Below the pieces are notes generated by a model that worked only from the letters and a program-made list of their open reading frames with translations, did not search any database and was not told the origin of the DNA. A program made the position numbers and the translations under genes. Source: Catonia carolina (lineage: Eukaryota > Arthropoda > Insecta > Hemiptera > Achilidae). Taken from it: a stretch of 64,000 bases of DNA. The stretch spans positions 184,275,283-184,339,282 of the forward strand of contig JAQMRL010000001.1 of NCBI GenBank assembly GCA_035578175.1. Reading direction: 5' to 3'. Of this stretch, positions 46,428 to 57,360 are shown one piece after another; position 1 is the stretch's first letter; each line of letters starts with the position of its first letter.

Positions 46428-46507
46428 ACCCTAGTCAGGAATCGAAACCAGTTCTGTTTTTCAGTGAAGTTTATTGTATTACTCTGACCACTTAGCCACG
46501 GTGGGGG
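46428..46507 (-). mobile_element. tRNA-like SINE head
   Basis: On the minus strand: CACCGTGGCTAAGTGGTCAG, containing the A box TGGCTAAGTGG, and the B box GGTTTCGATTCC. The insertion between the boxes and the lack of an acceptor stem argue against a functional tRNA. Confidence 0.6.
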
Positions 46508-47933
46508 AGTTAATTAGTTTTGTCTCAGCATTTTTAATAATGATTAAGTTTTTCTTCTTAAGTTAATTCGTGTAATAATTTTTACAGGTGTAAGATTGAA
46601 AAGGATAGCGGATATTACATTCACACGTGTGAGATTATGAACATTAATGAAATGAAAAATAATTGAAATCTGACACTGGATGAGAGCCTAAAACTTTTAA
46701 GCCTAAAGTAAAATACATTAAGAAATTCTTGCACAATAAAAACTGTCTGGACGAATGATAATTTAGATTCAAAAAAGAAAAAAGTGAATTCTTAAAATAA
46801 AATTTCTGACACAAAATACTTAAAAACAGAATTGCAAATGAATTCAATAGACTTTGGAGTCAAAATCTGTGAGATTCATTACACAGCATATTTTTCTTAT
46901 AACGAATTTCAAACAACCATGTTCGCTAATGGATCATTTAGTTTTCACCATGAGAACTTTGCATACAAACTAATATATTTCGGCTGATAAATTTCTAGGG
47001 ATTGTGGCATATTGTCATCGATTTAAAAATTGTCAAAATTTTATGAACATAGGAATTACATAAGGCATAAATCATTGACGGGCAATTACAAAATTGAAGA
47101 TGTCGGGCGAAAAACAGGTTGTCATATTCACTTAATTTTTCAGGAAAAGGTTTTTAAGATTGAAAGCCTAATTATAAAATTTTCGAACTAACTTTTAACA
47201 TATTAACAAACTTTTTAAAATTTTATTTTCAATAGGCCTACTAGTGTAAAATGCTAGTGTTAGCTCTTCTAATTTAACTGTTTGATTTTGCATTTCAATA
47301 TAAAAAACTGTATCAAATTTAATGAAAAACATTCAACCGAAGTGCCGTTTTACAGTAAAAAAAAAAAAAAAAAAAAAAACAGGCTTAGTCCAGGACTAAG
47401 CTTATTTTACCTCAGCGTTTGAGTATTAATTTTAATATTACAAGGGCTTAGTTTGTTTTTCTAATAATTGTATGAATGGTTGCAATCATTAAGTTAACAA
47501 TGTTACAAAATATTTAAAAAAATAATTTTGAAAAAACTGACTGAGCCCTGACGTTTTCAATGCTAATTTTTCAAGAAATACATAAAATAGCCGATTTTTT
47601 ATCTCAGCTTTCATGGCGTACAAGTTTCTTAATTTTCCAGATCTTAGCCGGATTAAAAAGCCCGGGATCTTCAGCTAAGCTTTTGAACTAGTCTTCCATT
47701 CGTTGTCGTTAGCCACGAATGCTAAAATTATCATGAACTAAAAATAAATTAATAATAATAACCCTAAGTATTAAGTATAAGAAATCCGAGCCACTTTATA
47801 CTTAAATTATGCAACATCCGTCATAAAATAGCCACCGCTTACTAAAATTCCTCGGTAAGAAAATTTTTTCGTAAGAAAATACTTAGGCCTATTTTTTTTA
47901 ATCATTTAGATAATTTATTAATATTAAAAATTT
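46508..47933. other. AT-rich DNA with a 23-base A run, no gene seen
   Basis: A pure A run occupies 47357-47379 and is followed by a small hairpin (GCTTAGTC...GACTAAGC). No retroposon body was recognised upstream of the A run. Confidence 0.4.
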
Positions 47934-48325
47934 CCCATAACGGGCAGATGGAGTGTCAAATTAATTGCACTCGATCTGTTGGTTCCAGGGCTACAATAAA
48001 TAGTTCTATTTCTTATCACATAGTCAGCCTATTATATGACTGAAATATTTAAGAACAGAAGAGGTAGAGGTGTAAAAGACACTAGTCAGAGTTATATCCT
48101 CTGAGAGTAATGAATTTCATTATACAGTCAGACCCTGTGGTGAATGAAGTGAAGGTGTCATTTTCAGGGTGGAAAGTGGGTGCTTTTCAGAGGGTCTGGC
48201 ATGCTGATGAGCATACTCTTTCCACTTAGTGAGGAAAGCAATAGTAAACCACCGCACTCCTCGTTTTTACTTAGTAAAACCTCTAGAGGTTCAAACCAGC
48301 CTTGGGCTGTTGACCTACACAACAT
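47934..48325 (+). mobile_element. Repeat B, copy B2
   Basis: It runs from CCATAACGGGCAGATGG to GTTGACCTACACAAC with all family landmarks, including TTCCAGGGCTACA, GTAGAGGTGTAAAAGACACT and TGAGAGTAATGAATTTCATT. Clear target duplications were not found. Confidence 0.8.
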
Positions 48326-48439
48326 TTAAAAAGTAAGCAGTTCAGAGATATTATTCATCAAGTGGATCTTAAGCGACTGCGCTGGTTATGGAAGAGTTTT
48401 TAACAATTAAAATCAATTGCTTTGAAAATGTTTTCAAAC

Positions 48440-48516
48440 CCAAGTACTTAAAGCAAATTGCTTTAAGGTTTCAGACCCTGAAGTCAAGCACGCTACAACT
48501 ACGCCATAGAGTTGGT
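48440..48516 (-). mobile_element. Degenerate tRNA-like SINE head
   Basis: On the minus strand an A box ATGGCGTAGTTG is followed about 40 bp later by GGGTCTGAAACC in place of a B box. Confidence 0.4.
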
Positions 48517-49544
48517 TAATAAATTGTCTCCAAGTTTACAAATATTTAATCGTGTTCGAAAATAATTAACAAAATGTAGAGTTTAAAAATTACAGATTCA
48601 TCTCAAATTAAAGAATGTGTGTAAGCAGCAAGGTAACAGTAAATTAATTATTGCTATTAAAGAAAATTTTCTGCTATATTATTATGAAATTATATGAAGA
48701 CGACCACTTCTTTGTAAGTCTACTTCCTTGATATGTTAATTACGTTGTATTCATTTGTAACGTATCATGTTAAGAACAAGGGAAATAAGTCCGTGATAAA
48801 GTGGTGACCACATTATGTGTAAATCTTTGGTTTCATGAAATCAGATCATCAGACGGTGAAATTTACTGGTTGTTTGTGTCGTTTTAATTTATGTAGTTCT
48901 ATCTCTTCCGAGAATATGATATTATAACAGCGCTTTCCCTTGCATCGTTATACACGTTTTTTATTTTTTATCTTTTAAATAATGTTTCCTAACGTTGTTG
49001 GTTACGCTAATTTGTATATTCATGTATATGTTAATGAAAAATTAAACTATAGTTTTGCTTATATTTCATTTTATTGTGTATGTCATTCGCTTGTTAATTT
49101 AACAAAAAATTTGTCTACATCAAAATCGATTCTTAAAATTTAAATATTACCAGGCCGCGGCTAGTAGTCATTTTTTGTTGAAGAGACTGTAATACGATTT
49201 GTTCTTCTCTACTGAATTATAAGGGTGCATTTATCGAAACAGTATTAATGAGAAAATACTTCCGTTAAAGAATTTCATATTTAAAAAAGTTATACATCCA
49301 GCTTATAATATTTCAGATTCAAAAATCCTATAAAAATTATCTTACTCCCTTTTCCAAAAAGAGCTTCTTAAAAATGATTTCCTCCATTAACGGTTGCCGT
49401 TAGGAAGTTTTTCTCATCCATGGTACCCGAAAGTCACTGAAATGTTGAGATTTTAAGTTATACGCCACACATTTGAAGTTAGTATCCATCATCAAACCTT
49501 TTTTTTTGTTTTACATCTGATTTTTTCACATTTAGTGGTAATGC
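48517..49544. other. AT-rich DNA, no gene seen
   Basis: No coding or repeat signal recognised. Confidence 0.4.
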
Positions 49545-49670
49545 AGACGGTGAAGGGTGACAAATGAAATTGAGTAATGAAGAAATGCCAGACCTGACCA
49601 GGACTCGAACACAACATTTAAAGCTAGGATCTAGTTAGTTATGATCAAGCTAGTCGTTTTCCACTTATTA
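49545..49670 (-). mobile_element. SINE S1 copy, head eroded
   Basis: On the minus strand: B box TGTTCGAGTCC, then GTCAGGTCTGGCATTTCTTC and CACCGTCTGCATTA, the same body as the S1 copy at 1155. Confidence 0.7.
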
Positions 49671-49927
49671 TTAAAAATAGATTATCTGTTTTTTTCGTCG
49701 TCCACAACGATACTTATTACTGTTGTCTTAAACGGTTTTAATTATTGGTCTTAAAAGTTTAAAAACAAATGGATAACAATAGATGACAAAAAATTTAACA
49801 TGGCCTGCCGTTAATTTTTGGGATTGAAATAAATAACGAATGAATGAAAATAAAAAATGCAATTTTATATTTTGAAAAATATAAGCTTGTTTTTAAAAAT
49901 ATTTACTGGTACTATTATCGAAGATCC

Positions 49928-51392
49928 TTTTTTTTCTCTTCAATTCTTTATTTACAACTGTAAAACGTTACAACAAGCAAATGTGATGATTATGATAATA
50001 ATGTAAATGACATGATAGGCATGAGAGGGGTAGGGCCCCCATTGGTGCCTCCCCAAGAATGAAATTTGTATATCAAATTAGCAGGTCTCTACTCCAGCGT
50101 CTTTTAAGGCGTCTAGGGGGATTATCAGGTAAATGGACAGAGGAAAGTGAACGCACCAGGGGGTTCTCGTGTTCGTGTGACTTGTCGTGAAAGCGTTTGT
50201 ATAGGTATTCAATGGAATTTTGTACAAGTGGTGTTTTCAAATCTGTATGTAAGGTTTTGTTGCTAACGTAAAGAGGTGCATTTGCTATAAGGCGTAATGT
50301 TTTTGACTGGAATGCTTGAATTCGTTGCAAATTAGAGGGTTTGGTTGAACCGTAAATTTGGGATCCGTAGGTCCAAAAAGGTTTCAAAAGAGAACAATAT
50401 ATGCGTAATTTTTGTGCCATTGGTAATTTTGATCGTTTGTGAAGTAGAGAATATAGAAGTTTAAGTCGGGAATTCAGTAATAAACGTTTCCGTTTGATAT
50501 GTGTGCTCCAAGTTAGTCGTTTATCGAAAGTCAGACCGAGATACTTGACCGTATCTGTCTTTGTGAGAGGTTCATTGTCTATGTATACTGGTGGGCAATC
50601 ACCATGACGGAGTGTGAAAGTTACGTGAAGGGATTTTGTCGTATTAAGATTTATTTTCCATGTTTTACACCATTCGTGTATAAGATTGAGATGATGTTGG
50701 AGTGTTAGTGAAGCGTGTATAGAGTTTTGGTCTCGGGCTAATATCACTGTGTCGTCAGCGTAGGTAGCAGTGAGGGTCTGGGGTAGGGTCGGTAGGTCTG
50801 AAGTGTATACAGAATAGAGAAGTGGGGCTAAAATTGAGCCCTGAGGCACGCCGGCTAAGACAAGAAAGAAATTTGAGTAAGACGATCCTAAACGAATTCT
50901 AAAGAATCTGTCAGATAGGAAGGAATTTATGATAAGGTAGTAGGTAAATGGTAGTATTTCTTTCAGTTTGTGTAAGAGACCTGTATGCCAAACTCTGTCA
51001 AAAGCTTGAGCGACATCCAGGAACCCTGCGGACACATACATCTTTTGTTCCATAGACGAAGCTATGTAATCAGTCACCCTGTGCAGTTGTTGTGTGGTGG
51101 AGTGTTGAGTGCGGAATCCGAATTGATGTGGTGGTAGTGTATCATGAACCAGCGGAAGAATGCGCTTGTAAAGGAGTTTTTCGAAAATTTTTGAAGGTAC
51201 TGAGAGGAGGCTTATTGGTCGGTAGGAGGAAGGTAAATGAAAAGGTTTGTTCGGTTTTTGTATCATTACTATTTCTGCATACTTCCACTGAGTGGGGAAA
51301 TGTGTCGTGCGCAATATACTATTGAAGATTGTAGTAAGGAGAACGAGCGCTTTCCGCGGTAATTCTTTTCCTACGGTTAATTCTTTTCCTGT
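49928..51392 (-). mobile_element. Jockey-type non-LTR retrotransposon, 5' truncated
   Basis: It covers the reverse transcriptase to the 3' end: coding region, about 145 bp of 3' untranslated region, an AATAAA signal and an A-rich tail next to 49928. ORF1 and the endonuclease are missing. The 5' junction holds a 13-bp direct repeat (51360-51372 and 51378-51390) extending the frame by a few codons, possibly a scar of integration. The near-identical 3' end at 21.0 kb shows the subfamily moved recently. Confidence 0.9.
50073..51314 (-). CDS. Jockey-type reverse transcriptase, uninterrupted C-terminal 413 residues
   Basis: It encodes the RNA-dependent DNA polymerase used in target-primed reverse transcription of the element's own RNA. 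Landmarks: SYRPISLL (residues 30-37), QFGF (64-67), FLDVAQAFDRVWH (98-110; catalytic D100), AGVPQGSILAP (154-164), TYADD (184-188; catalytic D187 and D188), KYLGLTFDKRLTW (257-269), WTYG (314-317) and the C terminus RRWSRDLLI. All three metal-binding aspartates are present with no stop or frameshift over 1.24 kb, which indicates youth. The first ATG is internal: the frame stays open upstream to about 51390 with family-like residues (LPRKALVLLTTIFNSIL), so the true protein was longer. With no promoter or endonuclease it is not an autonomous unit. Confidence 0.9.
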   Translation of the reverse strand: MRTTHFPTQWKYAEIVMIQKPNKPFHLPSSYRPISLLSVPSKIFEKLLYKRILPLVHDTLPPHQFGFRTQHSTTQQLHRVTDYIASSMEQKMYVSAGFLDVAQAFDRVWHTGLLHKLKEILPFTYYLIINSFLSDRFFRIRLGSSYSNFFLVLAGVPQGSILAPLLYSVYTSDLPTLPQTLTATYADDTVILARDQNSIHASLTLQHHLNLIHEWCKTWKINLNTTKSLHVTFTLRHGDCPPVYIDNEPLTKTDTVKYLGLTFDKRLTWSTHIKRKRLLLNSRLKLLYSLLHKRSKLPMAQKLRIYCSLLKPFWTYGSQIYGSTKPSNLQRIQAFQSKTLRLIANAPLYVSNKTLHTDLKTPLVQNSIEYLYKRFHDKSHEHENPLVRSLSSVHLPDNPPRRLKRRWSRDLLI

Positions 51393-52773
51393 CCTCTAAT
51401 TATTTTTATACGGTAATAATTTTGTTGAGGGAGCTTGTTTTCTTTGTAGGCTACACAATATTATTTATTTTATTAGTTTCTCTAGTCGGAAATTTTTTTG
51501 AAAGGTCTGTAGTATAAAATATTGTTTGCATAATATTGTAGGCTTGGCGTGATAAGTTTTAATATACTTTGATAATAATTATTATTGAAACATGACCAGT
51601 TTTATTACCTTGAGTAAATTAGTATGTTTATGCTAAAACTTCTGCTGCAGGTAAACCTTCTTCAACTGAAACCGAAAGATTTAATAACTAGTAAGTACGT
51701 ATTATTCAGACATAAAAAAATTGTACTTAAAATATTTAACATCGAAAGTTTAAGTAACATGTAAGGTTCATCTTTTACTTATATATATTTATTATAACAC
51801 AAACTGGCTGAAATTATATGGATTGCTGATAATACAGGTAATTTTACAACGTTTTTATTAGAGGGCTTGACAGTTATGTTTAATTATAAAATAAATAGTA
51901 GGCCTACTACAGAAAATAATGCAGGTGTCCAAATAGAAATAATATTCGTATAACTTATAGGAAAAGTTTTCTGGTGAGACGAATAAACGGTACTCGCAGA
52001 AACCATAATTTTGCAATCACCACTACAAAGATTGGATAAGTTAATTTGAAGTAAAAACGTTTTTTCTGTAAAATATTAGCAACATGTAACATGTTAACAG
52101 TATTAAAGAAGATTGACTGGAGATGTACATACGATACTTATGTATTATTAATAACTAGGTGTTAAAAAAAGTAGTAATATAAGAGTGTTCAATATTTTTA
52201 TTCGCGGATTTGTAGAATCATTATCTTGAAGACATAAACTTGATGATTGGCGTTGGTTACAAAACGTCTTTTTTTCTCTATTCGTTGGATTCTTTTCTAA
52301 ATATAAAATTAAAGGGAATATAAATTTTAAATCAAATTTTTAGTAATTGACATTATATTTTTCAACTTATAAATATTCACGAAACTAGCTGGGAATCTAA
52401 TTTAAAACTTAACTCTTGATAGTGTTTCCAAATTGACTTCGAAAGAGAGGGTAGAGAGACATTTTTTTTCGAGCTATTAAACTTCTGACAAGTAAAAGAG
52501 ATATGAATCTCTTCAAGAATTTGGAAGAAAGAATCTAAAAGGAACCTTAGGTTAAGTTTTTTATCTAATTCAAGAACTTCATAACTTTCACCTTCCAGAG
52601 AATCCAGCCCGGCGCCTAAAAAGAAGATGGAATAGAGATGTTCTCTGATTTATAACTGAAAAAAATACAAAAAACCAATTAAATAGACTAATTATCATAT
52701 TTAATACTTAATTATATACCCAAAGATATATATAGCAATTGGTATCAATCTTTGTCTTTCTGTTGACTTTATT
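51393..52773. other. AT-rich DNA, no gene seen
   Basis: No coding or repeat signal recognised. Confidence 0.4.
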
Positions 52774-53700
52774 ACTTTCTCTTGCCTGCATGAATATAGT
52801 AATATGTATAGGAAGGAAAGTATTGTTTTCTATTTTTCGAAATTGATTTTTCACCGGATATGGCCTACACGTTTTCAGAACCCCTGAACCCAAAAAACAT
52901 GTTTTTAGCGATTAGTGCGTGTGAGTGTGTGTGTGAACAAAATATCTCAAGAACGCAACATTGTATGAAGCTGAAACCTGAAACTTAAGTAAGGTATCAC
53001 TAGAGGACCGGACACAAACATTTTCATCAAAATCGGTCAACCGGAAGTAGTAGTTTATTCGTTTTTAACTTTTTGCAATTTTCTCAAAAACGGCTTTTAC
53101 GATTTTTTTAAAAATCGGCTGATTTACTCAATTTTGTATGGTCTACAAGATATGGTAGGCACCGTGTCTGCTAAAATTCTTGGAAAGGCTGTTTTTTCGT
53201 AAAAAGTTGTGTTTTAATATTGCGGCCTTAATATGCATTTTAGCGCAAAAATGTATGTACTAAAAGTTATAGACAATTAAAATACCTACAACTTTTATTT
53301 CAAACTTTTTTGTATAACGGTTAGTTTAACGGTTATTAGTGATTTTCTGTTGTTTGCATGAAAATCTGTAAAAAAGTAAATTTTTAAGATTTCGGTCTTA
53401 GTATACATTTTACAACAAAAATATCTTAATAAAATTTATTAGAAATTAAAAGATCCACAACTTTTATTGTAAGCATTTTGCTCTACAGAGCCTAGTTAAG
53501 GGACAAAGAGTGATTTTCCGTAGTCTACTATTAAGCCAAAGTAAGGTTTGTTTTCATTTTGCATCATTCACTCATGATTGAAATAAGGTTATGTTTTTGA
53601 TTAGATTTTTGTTTATTTCTAATATTTTATTACTAATGTTAGATTATATTGTTAATTATTTGCATTGGCAAGAGAAAGTCATATGAGTGTTTCATATGTT
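52774..53700 (+). mobile_element. HINE-like element, copy 5 (altered hairpin)
   Basis: Exact subterminal repeats lie at 52774-52786 and 53667-53679. The microsatellite is short. The terminal hairpin is CATATGA...TCATATG instead of the usual CGTGTGA...TCACACC, with both arms changed so that pairing is kept. Confidence 0.8.
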
Positions 53701-53784
53701 TTATCGTGTTACTTTGTTATGTACGTAAGATATGTTGAGAATTTCAAATGAAAGATAATTTTTTTTATTTTACATTGTTAACCT

Positions 53785-53870
53785 ACTAATTAATTAAACA
53801 TAGCCTCTAATTAATTAAACATTGTAATTTACATTGGCAAGAGAAAGTCGTGTGAATGTTGCCACCAGAA
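53785..53870 (+). mobile_element. HINE-like 3'-end fragment
   Basis: Only the right end is present: TTACATTGGCAAGAGAAAGT then CGTGTGAATG and a decayed second arm. Confidence 0.6.
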
Positions 53871-53963
53871 GTTTTTGATTAGAGGTAGTATGATGTATAA
53901 GATTATAAAGTCATAGTAACAGTAAGCCTATACTGTTTTTTCTATTCAGAAAAGAAAGATAAG

Positions 53964-54350
53964 TTTGTTGTTATTAAGGTGATCAGTCGAAAGGCGATTT
54001 GAACCTTTAGAGGCTTTACAACGTAAAACTAGTGAGGTGGTTTACCATGCCTTCCTTAATGAATGGAAAATGATGGTTATCAGCATGTCGGGCCCTCTGA
54101 AAAGCATCTTATTTCCACCCTGCAAATAATACCTTAACTTCATTCACCTTAAGATCTGGCTGTATAAAAAAATTTATTACTCTCTATACTAGTGTCTTTT
54201 ACACCTCAATCTCTTCTGTTCTTAAATGCTTCAATCATATAATAGAATTGGCTGACCATGAGATAAGAAACAGAACTATTTTTTGTAGCCCTGGAACGAC
54301 CAGATTGAGCGCAAATAATTTAACGCTCTGCCTGCCTGTTATGGGCAAAG
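53964..54350 (-). mobile_element. Repeat B, copy B3
   Basis: On the minus strand it runs from CCCATAACAGGCAGGC to the decayed GACCTAAACAAC end, with GTTCCAGGGCTACA and the other landmarks. The forward frame at 54.25-54.48 kb overlaps this copy by chance. Confidence 0.75.
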
Positions 54351-54394
54351 AGAAGTATATAGTTCTGAAATCTATGAAATCTATCTGTCATTGT

Positions 54395-54705
54395 TCGTAC
54401 AGGTATTGCGGTCTTAGTGTGCATTTTACGACAAAAGTGTATAAATTAAAGTTATATGAAACAAAAAAACAACTTCTTTAATTTGAATTTTTTATGCAGA
54501 GTATTTTAGCGTCAATTACTGATTTTCCCCACTTTTAAATTCTACAGATGTTGATTTTCATTTCGTTTCATTCACTCATGATTAAAATTAGATTAAGTTT
54601 TTCATTTTTCATTGTTTACTAATTAATAAAACATCATTTATATTTTTCATTATTTGCATTGGCAAGAGAAAGTCGTGTGAGTGTTTTACACCAGATTTTT
54701 TTTTT
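54395..54705 (+). mobile_element. HINE-like element, right third only
   Basis: It begins inside the body (ATTGCGGTCTTAGTGTGCAT) and ends with an exact right subterminal repeat and the hairpin GTGTGA...TTACAC (one unpaired base) before a long T run. Confidence 0.7.
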
Positions 54706-54732
54706 TTTTATTATAGTTGGTTTACTGTAGGA

Positions 54733-55128
54733 GATTGTTATTTAGGTCATCAGCTGAAAGGCTGGTTTGAACCTGTAGAGGTTTTACTAGGTGAAACGAG
54801 GAATGAGGTGGTTTACAATTCCCTTCCTCACTGAGTGGAAAAGTACGCTTATCAGCATGCCGGGCCCTCTGAAAAGCGCATATTTTTCACTCTGCAAATG
54901 ACACCTTCTCTTCATTCACCACAGGGTCTGGCTGTATAATGAAATTCTTTACTTTTAGAAGAGATAACTCTGATTAGTGTCTTTTACACCTCTACCTCTT
55001 CTAATTTTAAATGATTCTGTCATTTAATTGGCTGACCATGTGATAAGAAACAGAACTATTTATTTTAGCCCTGCAACAAACAGATTAAGTGTAAATAATT
55101 TGACACTTTACCTGACTGTCATGGGCAG
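54733..55128 (-). mobile_element. Repeat B, copy B4
   Basis: Minus strand, full length, about 30 bp beyond the preceding HINE-like end. All family landmarks can be followed. Confidence 0.75.
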
Positions 55129-56149
55129 GTAGAAGAGATTATCAAGCCGTAATAACATAAAGCCTATACTGTTCTTTCTATTGTTTTTGTACCGAGCAGT
55201 TTATCATCAGGTGTCCGAACAACTTTCGTAAAAATATTCCCACGAATAAAGAGAAAAAAGTTCGGAAGACAGTGGGTGTAAAGATTTGAAATAAATTTAA
55301 AGTGAGTAAATACAGTAATGAAGTGGATTAGGAAAGCATTCGGTAGAAACGCGCAACCTTGAGTGAAAGGAGTTGTCTTGAGTTAACTTACTGTATTAAT
55401 GCAGTTCATCAAGGTCAGGGACGGATTTACTGGTAACTTCATAATGATATCCTGTAATTAAGAATGCTAATGCAATTGCTTAAATATGTATTTATGTAAT
55501 TTAAACGGGTCATTTTATTCTTTTATTAAAGTAGCATCTGTAATAAAATGTGACGTTACTGTGAAACTAAAGAACAAACAAAACCATTAGCAGTGATGAT
55601 TATGAAATAGTTTAATAAAGGCTCACAGTTCAGAACATATTCTATTACTTAGTAAATGGTATCAAACAGGTGAACTCAAATGTAATTCAGAGGAAGTATA
55701 GAACTTGTTAACTATTTTTTTAATAAGTTGAGAATTATTTATAAAAGTTTAATAAAAACTTATAGTAAACATCTTACAAGTTTATAATACATGAATTATG
55801 TATTTTTTAGTTCTAAGTTAAAAATCATAATTTAATATTTGTTTTCAGATTGATGATTATTTTTACGATAAAATTTATTGAAGAATAAAAGTTAATTTTA
55901 TGGTTATTTTAATAGTGTATTGGAATTTTTTTCTGAATTGGTCATCATGATGGTGACGCATTCTTCAAAATAACCGTATTTTTTCATAAGCTCTGATTTT
56001 TTGCTTCTTTTTTACCTTGTAGTCATCTTTCTTTCATGAGCTTTGATCTTCTACCGCTTTCTTTTTATGAAAACTTGGCTGGTATTAGCTCTCCTGTGAG
56101 TTCAATATTTAAATTTGAAACTTCTTTTTAAATTATAAAGTATGGAAGG
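55129..56149. other. AT-rich DNA, no gene seen
   Basis: No coding or repeat signal recognised. Confidence 0.4.
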
Positions 56150-56589
56150 AGACGACGATTAATATTTACCATGTTATCCTGTAGAGTGTGTATACCTATG
56201 GTGCGAAAGTGTGGGTATTGACTAAGAGACAGAAGGATCGCCTAAATGCGGTGGAGATGGATTTCTGGAGGCGGAGCTGTGATGTGTCGCCCATCGATCG
56301 AATTCCAAATTCCGAAATTAGGAGAAAAACTGGTATTCAAGAAAATGTCATGGATACCATATCCCGCAAGCAATTAAAATGGTTTGGCCATTTGCAGAGG
56401 ATGAAGGATGGTAGGTGCCCAAAGTGGGTATGGAAATGGATGCCAGCCGGTAGAAGAAGGAGGGGTAGACCGGAGGTGACTTGGTTGGCTGGTGTGCAGG
56501 AGGCAATGTCTTTACGGCGGCTTTCCGATGGTAACTGGCAAGACAAAGAGAGGTGGTGCTTAGGAAGCGAGATACGGCTGGGGTTGTAA
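56150..56589 (+). pseudogene. Non-LTR reverse transcriptase relic, C-terminal part
   Basis: Forward frame from about 56188: TYGAKVWVLTKRQKDRLNAV, WRRSCDVSPIDRIPN, KQLKWFGHLQRM, GRRRRGRPEVTWLAGV, LRRLSDGNWQDKERW and a natural-looking C terminus GSEIRLGL with a stop at 56587. This is the same family as 41.09-41.69 kb, but open all the way to its stop, so it is younger. About 30 bp upstream the homology continues in another frame and then stops, so it is a 5'-truncated insert lacking the polymerase motifs. Confidence 0.8.
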
Positions 56590-57217
56590 ATCCTCGCATG
56601 AATATATAGTATATAACTTCTTTTTAGGTTTATTTGGAACTTTAGATTTTTTCCACAACTCTCCGACTAATTGTTTTCGCTTCCCCCTTTCTTTATTGTT
56701 AGAAGCCGGTGTCCGAGGCTTTTTTTAATTTCTTTATTCGTGATTATATACTTAAATTTTAATATACAAGAAACTAGTTTTTGATAGGACTTTCTTAGCA
56801 AAGACTTCCTTGATTTGGTAATGATGATGTCAGTTTCACTTGAGAAATGTTATTCTTCTTTACACTGAAAATATTGCGAAGCTTCAGGGAAAAATCCTTT
56901 GGCCTAAGCGATTTAGATAACTATCTGATTACTTAGTTACCACTCGAAACCTCGATAAAATACTTTATAATGGCTTAGGCTTGCCTACGGTGAAAGAAAA
57001 ACATTAGAAGTTGAAGAATAAAGTACTTAAAAATTATATATTCATGATAATCATCTATCAATCTTCTCGACAATATTGTAGAAGATCAAAGATTTAAAAG
57101 ACCAGAATATAAGATATTCCTTACCGGTTCAACTTAATAGAAATTTTTAGTGAAACTGTCAATTCTTTAGTCTTCCTTCAAAAGAACGACAGATTTTTTG
57201 TTATGTCTGTGGTGAGA
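56590..57217. other. AT-rich DNA, no gene seen
   Basis: No coding or repeat signal recognised. Confidence 0.4.
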
Positions 57218-57360
57218 AAGATGTAAGAGGATAGATTACTAAGACAGACTTATGAATGGACTCCAGGCAACAGCAGAAAACGAGTAAGACCCAGGAAGAG
57301 TTGAAATGTTGGTGTTCCTTAAGCCAAGGAGAAACGTGGCAAGAAAAGTGCTGGCGTAAG
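57218..57360 (+). pseudogene. Non-LTR retrotransposon tail fragment
   Basis: The forward frame reads DRLLRQTYEWTPGNSRKRVR and PRKS, matching the R-x-P-R-x-x-x-E-W-x-P-x-G-R-R-K-R-G-R-P-R-K-S tail of the RTE-like relics. It is only about 45 codons long. Confidence 0.6.

Noticed and set aside
46428..46507. Possible functional tRNA gene on the minus strand
   Set aside because: A and B boxes are present, but there is no acceptor-stem pairing and the spacing is too long. Treated as a SINE head.
47357..47379. Retroposon poly(A) tail
   Set aside because: No recognisable gene or element body precedes the A run.
56337..56599. Two minus-strand frames
   Set aside because: They are antisense shadows of the open retrotransposon tail on the plus strand.
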